Origin: Flavobacteriaceae bacterium PS02336
Lineage (GTDB): Bacteria; Bacteroidota; Bacteroidia; Flavobacteriales; Flavobacteriaceae
Direction: 5' to 3'
NCBI GenBank assembly: GCA_029960065.1
Contig: JASCOF010000003.1
Location: 496,001 to 560,000, forward strand
DNA length: 64,000 nucleotides
How positions within the stretch are numbered: the stretch's first letter is position 1; every line of letters begins with the position of its first letter. Made by a program: the position numbers and the translations under genes. A model generated the notes under the pieces. That model did not search any database and was not told where the DNA came from. It was given only the letters and a program-made list of their open reading frames with translations. This document shows, in pieces, positions 50,081 through 59,776 of this stretch.

Positions 50081-53000
50081 TTAGAAGATCACATTTAAAC
50101 CAAACATGTACGTTCTGGTTTTTGGATAGAAGTTATTTGAATCTACACCTGGAGCAGTTCCTCCTTGTTCAACTTCTGGATCAATTCCTGTGTACTTAGT
50201 AATAACAAACACATTGTTTATGGTTTGATAAATACGTACACTGCTGATGTACCTGCCGACTTTACCGAAATTATATCCTAAAGTCATGTTGTCTAATCTT
50301 AAATAACTGCCGTCTTCTATAAAACGATCCGAATATTTATAAGAGTTTAAGTCATTTGGCGACTCGTTTCCGGCATCAACCAAAATGTTATTTGTCATTG
50401 CAGTACTCGGTCTAAATAAGTCGGCACGAGTTGCGTTGAAAATTTTGTTGCCAAAAACCCCTCTGAAGAAAATACTTAAATCAAATTTTTTGTATTGAAA
50501 ATTATTAGCCCATCCTAGTAATAATTTTGGCTGTGCACTTCCTGCATAATGATAATCTACTCCAATTTGAGGCGTAGTTGTTAAATCACCGTTTTTGTCA
50601 TAATATTGAGAAACTCCGTCAGCATTTTTTCCTGCGTATTTAAGTGTAAAGAATTGTCCCAATGGTTTTCCTTCTTTAAAAATCTGTAATGTACTTCCTG
50701 TTTGTCCGCCTCCGTCTGGCTGAACACGACGGATAGAATCTCCACCAACAAAGAACGGACTAGTTAATTTCACGATCTCATTCTTGTTGTGTGATAAGTT
50801 TAAGTTAGTTGTCCAGCTGAAATCTGCGGTTTTAACAGGAGTTGTGCTTAAACTAAGCTCAATACCTTTGTTAGACATTGTTCCTCCGTTTGCTACAATT
50901 GTTCCTACCGGTACTAAAACTGGATTTACATTGTAGTTAAAAATCATGTCTGTTGTTTTCTTGTCGTAAACATCAATCGAACCAGTTACTTTTCCTTTTA
51001 AGATAGAGAAATCAAGACCAATATTTGCTGTTGCTGTTTTTTCCCATTTCAAATCAGGATTTGCCGCTTGATTCGGTCCATAAGCACCAATCTGTTGTCC
51101 GTTATAGTAGAAAGTACCTAAACTTCCTGAAATAAACTGTGCTGTATAAGCATTAAATCCAGAAGAGTTACCAGTTACCCCCCAGCTTCCGCGAAGTTTC
51201 AAGTCGCTAAAGAAACCTTGATTCTGCATGAAACTTTCTTTGTCTAATCTCCAAGCTCCACCTACAGATGGGAAATAACCCCATTGGTTATTGGCTCCAA
51301 ACATAGAACCTCCATCTCTTCTAAGCGATCCTTGTAAAAGATATTTATCTTTATAATTGTAGTTTAAACGTCCAAAGTAAGAGATTAAACGAGTTTGCTG
51401 ATACGCTTTACTATCTCCAAAATTTACTACATAACCATTAACTGAAGTATAGTTGCTTAAAGCTAAGTTATTGTATCCAACATTATCTACAGGAAAGTTT
51501 GTTGTTGTAGCCTGGAAACCATCACCTAAAGTATTTTCCTGCCATGAGTATCCTAAAACAGCTTTTATTTTGTGCTCTCCTATTGCTTTATCCCACGTAA
51601 AATAACTTTCGATAATATTGTTTCTGGTTTCGTAAGAGTTTCTCAAAGCAGAACCATTTACACCAAAATTCACTAAAGTTTTTGTCAACGGTGGATCTGG
51701 GTTATTGTAGAAGTTCGCACTATTGTATTGTGAATAATAGCTGTCATAAAATTCTCCATGAGATGCCGTTAATCTTTGGTGTGCTAAATTTAAATTATAA
51801 GTAATTCCAAATGGTAACTTTACTTCTGCTGTTAAGTTCCCCACAAGGTTATCTGTTTTTGTTTCGTCAGTTCCGTGAGCAATTAAAGCTACCGGGTTGA
51901 AATATCCTGGACTTACAAAATTTTCAAAATAACTTCCGTCAGCATTTTTTACTGGAGAAACTGGAAGATAGCTTGCCGCTTGTAAAAGAACCGTATTACG
52001 CTGTGGTACATTTTGATATTTGGTGCTAGAATTAGTAACATTTAAACCAAATTTAACCTTATCATCAAAAGCAAACTGCTCCACAGATAAACGAGCAATG
52101 ATACGAGAAAAATCACTTTTCTGCATTACCCCTTCTTTATTAAGAGAAGTGATACTTGCTGTATAACTTCCATGATCTCCTCCTCCGCTCATAGATAAGT
52201 TATGACTGCTTGATACGGCACGCCCCGGTCTTAAAATTTCTTTCTGCCAGTTAGTGTTAGCTCCTTTATCATTTTCTGGAGTAAAATTCAGATTATTTTT
52301 AGTTGTAAAAGCTCTCAATTGCTCTGCATTCATCATGTCCAGATTATTTGAAACTTCTTCCCAACCAACATAACCATTATAAGCAACCTGCGTTCTGCCT
52401 TTGCTTCCTTTTTTAGTTGTTACCATGATCACTCCGTTTGCAGCTCGGTTACCATAGATTGCTGTAGCAGCCGCATCTTTTAGAACGTCAATTGTAGCAA
52501 TGTCATCTGGAGAAATTACAGAGATATCAACTCCCGGAATACCATCTATTACATAAAATGGTCCTTGAGAACTATTTAATGTTGATGCTCCACGCAAAAC
52601 TACAGAAGCTGTTTTTGTAGGGTCACCGCTTGATGAAATGTTCAAACCAGAAACCTTACCCTGCAAAAGCTGTCCCACGTCGCTGATTGCTCCTCGGTTT
52701 AAATCTTCCGCTTTAACAGAAGTTACGGCAGTAGTCAGGTTTTTACGAGATCCTTTTCCGTAACCTACAACAACTACCTGTTCTAAGTTTGTTGTGGTTG
52801 ACTGTAATTTTATGGAATAATTTGTTTTTGTTCCGTCCAATTTTACTGGCTGATCTTCAAATCCAATAAAAGAAAATATAAGTGTAGCATTTTTGTTTGA
52901 AGCCGAAATTTTAAATTTCCCATCAAAATCTGTAGTTACTGTATTTGTTGTACCTTTTTCAAGTACATTGGCGGCTGGCAGTGGAATGCCTTTGTCATCT

Positions 53001-53092
53001 AAAACTACACCAGACACTTCTGTTTTTTGTGCCCATGTATTCATTGAGAAGCCAAAGCAAAAGGCTAATAATAAAAGTTTAAGTTTTTCCAT
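50081..53092 (-). CDS. SusC-like TonB-dependent transporter (pair 1)
   Basis: 1003 residues with a signal peptide ending NTWAQ. It has an N-terminal carboxypeptidase-like domain ('VSGVVLDDKGIPLPAANVLEKGTTNTVTTDFDGKF'), TonB box/plug ('LEQVVVVGYGKGSRKNLTTAVTSVKAEDL', 'PDDIATIDVLKDAAATAIYGNRAANGVIMVTTKKG') and a 22-strand barrel ending 'TRTYMFGLNVIF'. It imports oligosaccharides across the outer membrane with TonB energy. Its SusD follows directly. The 278-bp spacer upstream (53093-53370) shows no clear -7 element. Confidence 0.97.
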   Translation of the reverse strand: MEKLKLLLLAFCFGFSMNTWAQKTEVSGVVLDDKGIPLPAANVLEKGTTNTVTTDFDGKFKISASNKNATLIFSFIGFEDQPVKLDGTKTNYSIKLQSTTTNLEQVVVVGYGKGSRKNLTTAVTSVKAEDLNRGAISDVGQLLQGKVSGLNISSSGDPTKTASVVLRGASTLNSSQGPFYVIDGIPGVDISVISPDDIATIDVLKDAAATAIYGNRAANGVIMVTTKKGSKGRTQVAYNGYVGWEEVSNNLDMMNAEQLRAFTTKNNLNFTPENDKGANTNWQKEILRPGRAVSSSHNLSMSGGGDHGSYTASITSLNKEGVMQKSDFSRIIARLSVEQFAFDDKVKFGLNVTNSSTKYQNVPQRNTVLLQAASYLPVSPVKNADGSYFENFVSPGYFNPVALIAHGTDETKTDNLVGNLTAEVKLPFGITYNLNLAHQRLTASHGEFYDSYYSQYNSANFYNNPDPPLTKTLVNFGVNGSALRNSYETRNNIIESYFTWDKAIGEHKIKAVLGYSWQENTLGDGFQATTTNFPVDNVGYNNLALSNYTSVNGYVVNFGDSKAYQQTRLISYFGRLNYNYKDKYLLQGSLRRDGGSMFGANNQWGYFPSVGGAWRLDKESFMQNQGFFSDLKLRGSWGVTGNSSGFNAYTAQFISGSLGTFYYNGQQIGAYGPNQAANPDLKWEKTATANIGLDFSILKGKVTGSIDVYDKKTTDMIFNYNVNPVLVPVGTIVANGGTMSNKGIELSLSTTPVKTADFSWTTNLNLSHNKNEIVKLTSPFFVGGDSIRRVQPDGGGQTGSTLQIFKEGKPLGQFFTLKYAGKNADGVSQYYDKNGDLTTTPQIGVDYHYAGSAQPKLLLGWANNFQYKKFDLSIFFRGVFGNKIFNATRADLFRPSTAMTNNILVDAGNESPNDLNSYKYSDRFIEDGSYLRLDNMTLGYNFGKVGRYISSVRIYQTINNVFVITKYTGIDPEVEQGGTAPGVDSNNFYPKTRTYMFGLNVIF

Positions 53093-53370
53093 TGTGATAT
53101 TGGTTAATTGGTTAAATAGTACCGACGAAATTAATGCTAATGAAATGTTAACAAATGGACAAGTTATTCATAAACATGGATAATTTCTATAAAGTCAGTA
53201 ATGATAAGGCTTGGCGAAGTTATTTTTCTAAAAATCTATAGTTAAAAACTTACTAATAAATCGTTTTCGTGGAGATTTCATTTCATATTTTTGTCGTTGT
53301 TTAGGTTTTGGTTATAATGAATTAGTTAATTTTTTGTTTATATACGTATTAATCGAAAATAAGTATTCTA

Positions 53371-55542
53371 TTAATTATTTTCTGTCCATTTAATTTCCCA
53401 ATTTTTAATCGATTCTCTTTCTTTCGTTTCGTCAAATTGAGTATTGTTTACAGCAGATTTTTTTAATGCTTCTAAAAACATTTTCCATCTCGGCCAATAA
53501 AATCCTTTGTACATTCCCTGCCATGATCTCGAAGCATAATCATTTAAATGACCTTCTCCACCCCAAAGCGTAATTAATGTTTTGGCATTTTTTGCATATA
53601 ATTTAGATACTTCTGGCGTGTCTCCATATTCTGAAGCCGATTTTACCCATTGATCCAAACTATTCAAAGGCTGTCCAGACATAATCTTATCGGTTTCTAA
53701 AACTTGTTTTTCTATTTCTTTAAACAATTGATCTCCTTTTGAAATGTCTTTCTTTTGATACGCTTTTACGCATTCAATCAATTCTTCATCGATAGATAGA
53801 GAATTATAATGTCTTGAAACATCAATTAAATCGTATTGAATCAAATTCCTGCTATTGTACTTTTTAGCTTCTTTACTTAATATATCCAAAGCTTCTTTCA
53901 ACTTGGTTTTGTCTCCAGGATTTCCTTTAAATTCTGTAATGGTTACTGTTGGACGTTTAAACAACAAATACGCTCCTGCCCAATCGTTCCACCAGCGAGT
54001 TTCCCAATATTTGACATTGTAAACGGATTCTAATAATAGTTTCCAAGCTTCAAAAACAGGTTTTGAAGTCGTCTGTCCGTATCTTGCATTCAGATATTTT
54101 GTCAGCCAATCGTTTACAGGCTGTTCGCCTTTTGTCCACGGAAGATCATAAATGTATTCGTAAACAATCGAATTATTATTTAATCCTTCCGGCATTGCCC
54201 CGTAGCCTACAACATTTCCTTTATTTGGATTCTTCAATAAACTGGTCAATTCATCTTTATAAAAATTCAAATCTCCATAAACAGGATTAGATGCGCCGTA
54301 ATTATGAACGTATCCGTAAGTCCATTGTTTGCCATAAAAAGCTTCCTGATTTTCCCAAACTTTATATCTGTCGTTTGCATAATCCTGCACCATCACTTTC
54401 TCATTTGGCACTTTACTTAAAAATGCACTTGTCGCTTCTTTGGTCCAGAATTCTTTGTTGTCGCCAAAAAGCCATCCCTGCATGACCCAAACTGCACCGG
54501 GAGCCGCTTCGTTAATAGTTTCATAAACAGCGCTTCCATAATTAGAAAGTTCTTCGTATTTATTATGTTCTGTTACAGGCGGTTCAATTTCATTAAAAGA
54601 ATCGGCTAAATAGAAATTAGACTTCCCGTACATTTTAGTGTAGATTTCAATAAAGCGTTTTCCAATTTGTTTGAATAAAGGATCTTTGGAATCTAATAAA
54701 AAAGTACTGGCAAAACCGCCTCCTGACCAAGATTTCAGTTCGGTAATTTTAGCTTCAGGATGTTTTTCGGCGAAAGCCTTCGGCACATAACCGCTAAAAG
54801 CCGGCACAACAGGATGCATGTCTAAAGCTTTCATTCTTTCTAAAATTTTCTTTTGAAGTGCTTCTTTTTTAACAAACCATTCCTGTGGTAACGGACCTTC
54901 TAAACTATTAATATTTCCCATACGCTGCCAAGGCAGATAAGCTGGTCCTGCAAAATGCGATTCTAACTGCGAATTAGTCAAACCATATTGTTTCCATAAT
55001 TCCTGCCAAACGGCTTCCTGACCTTCCATTGCGGTTGGAAGATTGATTCCGTGCAGTGCCATCCAATCGATTTCCTGTTCCCAACGTTTCCAATCCCACC
55101 ACGGCGTTGTGTAGCCAAAAGTACAGGCATTTAAATATTCTCTATATTCAAATGGCGTGTCTGCTTTTTTAGCATATTTCGGCCAAGTTTTAGGCAGTTC
55201 AATTCTGTTACCTTCCCAGCTGACTAAAACGGCCCCAATATCTCTTAGAAAATGATACGCTGCATAACAAAGTGCCGTATTATTAGATGCCTTTATTTTT
55301 ACTTTATTATTATCCGTTTCAATCTCAAACCAATCCGATTTATTGCTCTTTTTTTCTTCAATAATTAATTGAAACTCGCTGGCACGTTTGCCTACAAGTC
55401 TTTCGATTACTCCAAAAGCACTTTTTGTTTCATCGCCTTTTTGTGAATAGCCCTTAACCGACCCAAAAAACAAGACAACAAAAGCCATTAGCGCTGCTTT
55501 TAAGGAATCGCTTTTTTTAATTTTAAAATTCTCACTTTTCAT
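53371..55542 (-). CDS. GH89 alpha-N-acetylglucosaminidase (NAGLU-like)
   Basis: 723 residues, homologous to human NAGLU over its length. A signal-like hydrophobic segment lies at about 16-34, ending GYSQ. The N-terminal domain leads to 'YREYLNACTFGYTTPWWDWKRWEQEIDWMALHGINLPTAMEGQEAVW', then the catalytic Glu in 'FYLADSFNEIEPP' (equivalent of human Glu316) and the second Glu in 'VVGYGAMPEGLNNNSIVYEYIYDLPW' (equivalent of Glu446). It removes terminal alpha-GlcNAc, retaining configuration. GH89 acts on GlcNAc, not GlcN, so a partner acetyltransferase would be needed for unacetylated ends. It is closed off by terminators on its upstream side. Confidence 0.96.
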   Translation of the reverse strand: MKSENFKIKKSDSLKAALMAFVVLFFGSVKGYSQKGDETKSAFGVIERLVGKRASEFQLIIEEKKSNKSDWFEIETDNNKVKIKASNNTALCYAAYHFLRDIGAVLVSWEGNRIELPKTWPKYAKKADTPFEYREYLNACTFGYTTPWWDWKRWEQEIDWMALHGINLPTAMEGQEAVWQELWKQYGLTNSQLESHFAGPAYLPWQRMGNINSLEGPLPQEWFVKKEALQKKILERMKALDMHPVVPAFSGYVPKAFAEKHPEAKITELKSWSGGGFASTFLLDSKDPLFKQIGKRFIEIYTKMYGKSNFYLADSFNEIEPPVTEHNKYEELSNYGSAVYETINEAAPGAVWVMQGWLFGDNKEFWTKEATSAFLSKVPNEKVMVQDYANDRYKVWENQEAFYGKQWTYGYVHNYGASNPVYGDLNFYKDELTSLLKNPNKGNVVGYGAMPEGLNNNSIVYEYIYDLPWTKGEQPVNDWLTKYLNARYGQTTSKPVFEAWKLLLESVYNVKYWETRWWNDWAGAYLLFKRPTVTITEFKGNPGDKTKLKEALDILSKEAKKYNSRNLIQYDLIDVSRHYNSLSIDEELIECVKAYQKKDISKGDQLFKEIEKQVLETDKIMSGQPLNSLDQWVKSASEYGDTPEVSKLYAKNAKTLITLWGGEGHLNDYASRSWQGMYKGFYWPRWKMFLEALKKSAVNNTQFDETKERESIKNWEIKWTENN

Positions 55543-55579
55543 ATAAATAACATATTATTAAATTGTCTTAATCCATTTT

Positions 55580-55622
55580 AGTCTAAAAAAACAAGGGAGA
55601 TTAAATTATTTATTAATCTCCC
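55580..55622 (-). terminator. Terminator upstream of GH89
   Basis: GGGAGATTAA and TTAATCTCCC (55613-55622 with 55595-55604) form a 10-bp stem; on the minus strand a run of T follows (55581-55590). It lies upstream of the GH89 gene and ends transcription arriving from the right. The ~430-bp spacer 55543-55972 otherwise holds only AT-rich sequence. Confidence 0.8.
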
Positions 55623-55882
55623 AACTCAAATAAAACCTAACAAAAATTTATTACTAATAATTAATAATCTAATTTCTTAGAATTGGAATAACAGAATTGA
55701 TTCCTTTATCGAAAATAAAATTATAGATATTGCTCTTTTTAAAGATGGATTAATCAGTCAAAAACATAGACAGATTCTTTTACCGCTAATGTCTTTTTTA
55801 GTGAAAGATAAAGCAGTTTGTCTCTTTATACAATGGAGAAAGCGGAGGAAATTAAAGTTTTTTGAACTCATTATAAAAGCAG

Positions 55883-55916
55883 CTGCCCGCCATAATTACT
55901 TAAAACTGGCGGGCAG
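55883..55916 (-). terminator. Terminator-like hairpin after the phosphodiesterase/phosphatase gene
   Basis: CTGCCCGCCA (55883-55892) pairs perfectly with TGGCGGGCAG (55907-55916), a GC-rich stem standing out in an AT-rich spacer, 57 bp after the gene's stop. T-rich sequence follows on the minus strand. Confidence 0.75.
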
Positions 55917-55972
55917 ATTGAACATTGGGGGCTGTTCTTAAACTACTATTATATTTTTAAATCGTTTATTTT

Positions 55973-57766
55973 TTATTTTAATACTGAAAGTATTTTATGG
56001 AATACTTCATTATTTTCATAAACGCCTTGGAAGTCTTGTGAATGCGGTCCATAAGAAAAAATAGGAACCATTGTAGCGGTGTGGTCTATTGTGATAAAAT
56101 CACCTTCAATTTTATGATGTTTTACATTTCCCTGCGGAATGGCAAAACCCGAGGTTTCATGATCTGCCGTAACGATTACTAATGTACCTTCGTTTTTATC
56201 GGCGAAAGCCAAAGCCTGAGTAATTGCTGTATCAAAATCTATGGTTTCGGCTACGATTCCTGCTGCATTATTAACGTGACCAAAACTGTCGATCTGTGCG
56301 CCTTCTACCATTAGGAAAAAAGGTTTATTTTTTTTGTTTAAAAACTCTAAACTGTATTTTACTGCATCGGCTAATATTTCTCCTCTTCCTTCTAAAACTG
56401 ACGGAACTCTGTTCTGCGAAATAAAAACACCTACTGCATCATTATTTATACTCTGCATTTCCTGAACAGTATTCAATAGTTTAAATTTAGAAGTCAATGA
56501 AGTATTTTTGAAAGTTGAGCCACCTCCTCCAACAAAAAGATTCAATTTACTTTTTACTAAATCTTGAGCAATTATTGGTGTATTCGATCTTTCTTCGGTA
56601 TGTGCATAAAAAGCCGCTGGAGTTGCGCCTGTAATTTCATCTGTCGTAATAATTCCTGTTGCGAAATTTCTTTTTTGAAGTACTTCTAAAATATTCGGAA
56701 TTGGTTTTCTTAAACTATCAGTTCCAATTGCTCTGTTATTTGTTTTCTGTCCTGTTGCCAAGGCCGTTCCCGCTGCTGCAGAATCGGTTGTAAAATCATC
56801 AGCCGATTGTGTTTTGATAAAACCAATGCTTTTCATCTGCGTTACTGATAAAGCGCCGTTATTAGCCAAAACAGCTGAAGAAATTTGCGACAATCCGTTT
56901 CCGTCTCCAATTAAAAGAATTACATTTTTTACTGGAGTTTCTTTTTGATCTGTTTTATAATTTGGAACATACACTTTTGAAGCATTATTTGCCGTAATCA
57001 GTCTTTTTGGGAAAGACTGCAGATACTGAACACAATTATAAGGTGAATCGGTATTGATAATATCTACGCCTAATTCTAAAAACGCTTTCCAAGAACTTTT
57101 TGTATCTGGAGAACCCCAAAAACGAAATGGTTTATTGTTTGCTTTTGCTTTTGCAATTACTTCTTTTACGCGATTTTGATCGTCATGCGTTAATCTTCCT
57201 AAACCATTCCAAACCGAATATTTTTTAAAATCTACACTAATCATGGCCACTTTTTCCCAGCTTTCTTTTGAAAGGGATTTTTCTATTTCCTGATAATCAA
57301 ACAGAATGAAATCAGGATATTTTGTATAAGTTCCTGAATCTGGTCTATTGCCGGAAATTATGATTTTAATATTCTTATTCTCTGTTATTGCTTTGTATTT
57401 TTTTAAAACCGCAATAAGCTTATTTAAAGTCGCGTCGGCTTCTGTTTTAATGTCTATCAATAAAAATAATTTATGCTCTTTTTTATAATTCATTTTTAGA
57501 GCCGTCTCTAACGGTTTTAAATATAAATCTTCTAAAGTTCTGGCAGCAGAAATTCCTTTTTCATCATGAGAGACATATAACATATTATCTTTCAAAAAAA
57601 TATCGGCTTCTATAGACGAAGCTCCATTTGCATAAGCATTCCAAAATGGAACTGCCTGATTGTAATCGTTATGAGAATGTACTGTAACTAAATTCTGGGA
57701 ATATAGCTGATCACCTGCTCCCCAAAAAAATAGGGACAGCCAGATGAATAATAATGATGTTTTCAT
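55973..57766 (-). CDS. Secreted PI-PLC/GDPD-like domain fused to alkaline phosphatase
   Basis: 597 residues from the ATG at 57766, which opens a signal peptide (MKTSLLFIWLSLFFWGAG...YSQ); 25 codons upstream are less convincing. Residues ~26-265 form a phosphodiesterase barrel like PI-PLC/GDPD proteins (AIM6-like): His30 and His32 in VHSHNDY, Glu53 and Asp55 in SIEADIF, His67 in VSHDE, and 'GVDIINTDSP' at the barrel end. Residues ~278-597 are an alkaline phosphatase: 'VILLIGDGNG' (Asp288), catalytic Ser329 in TTDSAAAGTALATG, 'EGAQIDSFGHVNNA' and 'VTADHETSGF'. Together they could cut a phosphodiester and then remove the phosphate in the periplasm. Confidence 0.93.
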   Translation of the reverse strand: MKTSLLFIWLSLFFWGAGDQLYSQNLVTVHSHNDYNQAVPFWNAYANGASSIEADIFLKDNMLYVSHDEKGISAARTLEDLYLKPLETALKMNYKKEHKLFLLIDIKTEADATLNKLIAVLKKYKAITENKNIKIIISGNRPDSGTYTKYPDFILFDYQEIEKSLSKESWEKVAMISVDFKKYSVWNGLGRLTHDDQNRVKEVIAKAKANNKPFRFWGSPDTKSSWKAFLELGVDIINTDSPYNCVQYLQSFPKRLITANNASKVYVPNYKTDQKETPVKNVILLIGDGNGLSQISSAVLANNGALSVTQMKSIGFIKTQSADDFTTDSAAAGTALATGQKTNNRAIGTDSLRKPIPNILEVLQKRNFATGIITTDEITGATPAAFYAHTEERSNTPIIAQDLVKSKLNLFVGGGGSTFKNTSLTSKFKLLNTVQEMQSINNDAVGVFISQNRVPSVLEGRGEILADAVKYSLEFLNKKNKPFFLMVEGAQIDSFGHVNNAAGIVAETIDFDTAITQALAFADKNEGTLVIVTADHETSGFAIPQGNVKHHKIEGDFITIDHTATMVPIFSYGPHSQDFQGVYENNEVFHKILSVLK

Positions 57767-57888
57767 TTGGAATAAATTGATGGATTTTGAATGAACAAAA
57801 TAGTAGGTTTTGGAGTGGGGCAAAAAAGGGCTGTCGGCCAAGAATATCAGCCAAAATAAATGCTTAAATAAAATCGATATTAAAAAAA

Positions 57889-57989
57889 AACAGGGTGTTT
57901 TTTTAGGTTTAAAACGACCCTGTTTCTAACAACTAACACAAAAAAGACTGCCTATTTAAAATAGCGTACAAATAATAAACGGCAGTCTT
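57889..57989 (-). terminator. Two terminators in tandem after SusD (58019-59761)
   Basis: On the minus strand the first hairpin is AAGACTGCC/GGCAGTCTT (57989-57981 with 57952-57944) followed by TTTTTT. The second is AAACAGGGT/ACCCTGTTT (57925-57917 with 57897-57889) followed by a longer T run. Both stems are perfect. Confidence 0.85.
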
Positions 57990-58018
57990 GACTTCAACGT
58001 AAAAAAAACAAACTTAAA

Positions 58019-59761
58019 CTAGTATCCTTTATTTTGTACTAAATATCCAGGTGTATTAGATGCACCGTCAATTGCTACTTGTGGAATTGGGAACAATCTC
58101 TTGTTTACATCTGTATCTGATTTTTCTGTCCATTTATCTTCAAAATGGCTGAAACGGATTTGAGTGTTTCTTCTTAAACCTTCCCAGTAAAATTCGAAAC
58201 CATATTCTCTGTACAAAATAGCTAAATTGATTGCAGGAAGCGCAGCAGGAATTGGAGCACGAGCTGTTCTTGAAGTTCTAACTGTATTCATATCAGCTAA
58301 AGCACCAGAAGAATCTCCTTTTCTTAATTTAGCTTCAGCACGCATCATAAAAATTTCGGCATATCTCAATAGTACCATATCTACACTACTATAGTAGTTT
58401 CCGTCTGGAGAAGTATGGCTGAACTGGTATTTAGAAACTCTATATCCAGCGGCGTGAGTACTTCCTTCGTTTGTAAAATCAACTTTCAAAGTAAGGTTAA
58501 CATAACCAACATTTTTATCTGGTCCGTTTCCTTTAATTTGTTTCACTGGGTAAATTCTATAACCGCCATCACATTTGTAAAATGCCCCGTTAGCATCTTT
58601 TCTTGCTGCCCAAGGAATACCTCTCATAATTCCTCTGTCGATTTCAAACTCTTCTGCTTTAACGCAGTAGTAATGGTTTTCATCATTTAATGGAGAAAAT
58701 CCTGTAAGATCTTTTAAGTGAGCAGGCACCTTTGCATTATTTTTGTAAAATCTTGAATCAGCGTCTGCTGGATCTACAGAACCATAAGCATCAACCCAAG
58801 TTTGGTAAAAATCTGAAGTAATTGCTGGACCATCTGTTCCGTCAGCATTAATAGATTCTGGTCTTGGAAACATTGATCCTGGAATTGACCAGTAAGCCCA
58901 ACGGTTGTTTTCATCCTTTAAAACGCCGCGCTGGTCCATCGCAAAAATTACTTCTTTGTTTGAATTATTATTATCATCAAACAAATCAAAATATTCTGGA
59001 GATAAACTGAATTTACCAGAATTGATAATGTTATCTGTGTATTTAATAACTTTATCCATATCTGCAGGAGTAAATGAAGGTGTTCCGTAAGGATCACGGT
59101 AAACTGCTGCGTTCAAATTTAATCTTGCAAGAAGTCCCCAAACCGCAGCTTGCGTCATTCTTCCCGGACCTTTATCTGTATTAATCACATCTGCAACAGA
59201 AAGTAATTCGTTTTCGATATAAGTAACGGCATCTTGTCCTCTCAAAATTTCAGAAACAGAAGCCGATGATTCTTTTTTGAATACAAGTCCCCAGCTGTCT
59301 AATGTCATCATATTTAAATAAGCTCTCAGCGCCTTCATTTCGTAAAGTGCTCCCTGTGCTTCTTTATTTCCTTCTTCTGCAAGCGGTGTTAATACTTCAA
59401 TAGCAGAAAGCGTTCTAGAAATATTCTTTGTAAGCTCATTCCAAGTACTTGTTACAAGATCATTTGTTGGTGTTGTAGTGTGCGCGTGTACTGCCAAATA
59501 TTTACCACCATCGTACCAGTCTGTTCCTCCTCTGTATGGTAAAATTCCTTCGTCACTGGCAATTAACTGAAGACCAAAATTGTTGGTATGAATCCAAGTT
59601 GCTTTTAACTGTCCATACGCTGGAGCAATTGCTCCGCTGATTGCTTCTGCTTGTCCGGCACCATTTAAGGATTCGTCCAGCACTTTTTCTTCTAAATCTG
59701 TACAGCTCCAGGTAAACAATACACCTAATGCAAGAGCTGCTATTATTATTTTATTTTTCAT
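58019..59761 (-). CDS. SusD-like glycan-binding lipoprotein (pair 2)
   Basis: 580 residues with lipobox TWSC (Cys20). RagB/SusD fold: 'GAGQAEAISGAIAPAYGQLKATW', 'EALRAYLNMMTLDSWG'-type helices, 'VWGLLARLNLNAAVYRD' and C-terminal 'VDMVLLRYAEIFMMRAEAKLRKGDSSGALADMNTVRTSR'. It forms the lid of the SusC just upstream (15-bp gap). It is not close to the pair 1 SusD in loops, so the two pairs probably bind different glycans. Confidence 0.96.
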   Translation of the reverse strand: MKNKIIIAALALGVLFTWSCTDLEEKVLDESLNGAGQAEAISGAIAPAYGQLKATWIHTNNFGLQLIASDEGILPYRGGTDWYDGGKYLAVHAHTTTPTNDLVTSTWNELTKNISRTLSAIEVLTPLAEEGNKEAQGALYEMKALRAYLNMMTLDSWGLVFKKESSASVSEILRGQDAVTYIENELLSVADVINTDKGPGRMTQAAVWGLLARLNLNAAVYRDPYGTPSFTPADMDKVIKYTDNIINSGKFSLSPEYFDLFDDNNNSNKEVIFAMDQRGVLKDENNRWAYWSIPGSMFPRPESINADGTDGPAITSDFYQTWVDAYGSVDPADADSRFYKNNAKVPAHLKDLTGFSPLNDENHYYCVKAEEFEIDRGIMRGIPWAARKDANGAFYKCDGGYRIYPVKQIKGNGPDKNVGYVNLTLKVDFTNEGSTHAAGYRVSKYQFSHTSPDGNYYSSVDMVLLRYAEIFMMRAEAKLRKGDSSGALADMNTVRTSRTARAPIPAALPAINLAILYREYGFEFYWEGLRRNTQIRFSHFEDKWTEKSDTDVNKRLFPIPQVAIDGASNTPGYLVQNKGY

Positions 59762-59776
59762 GTTATCTTTTTTTGA

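Noticed and set aside
53093..53370. TAnnTTTG promoter for SusC pair 1
   Set aside because: I could not find a full match at a suitable distance on the minus strand.
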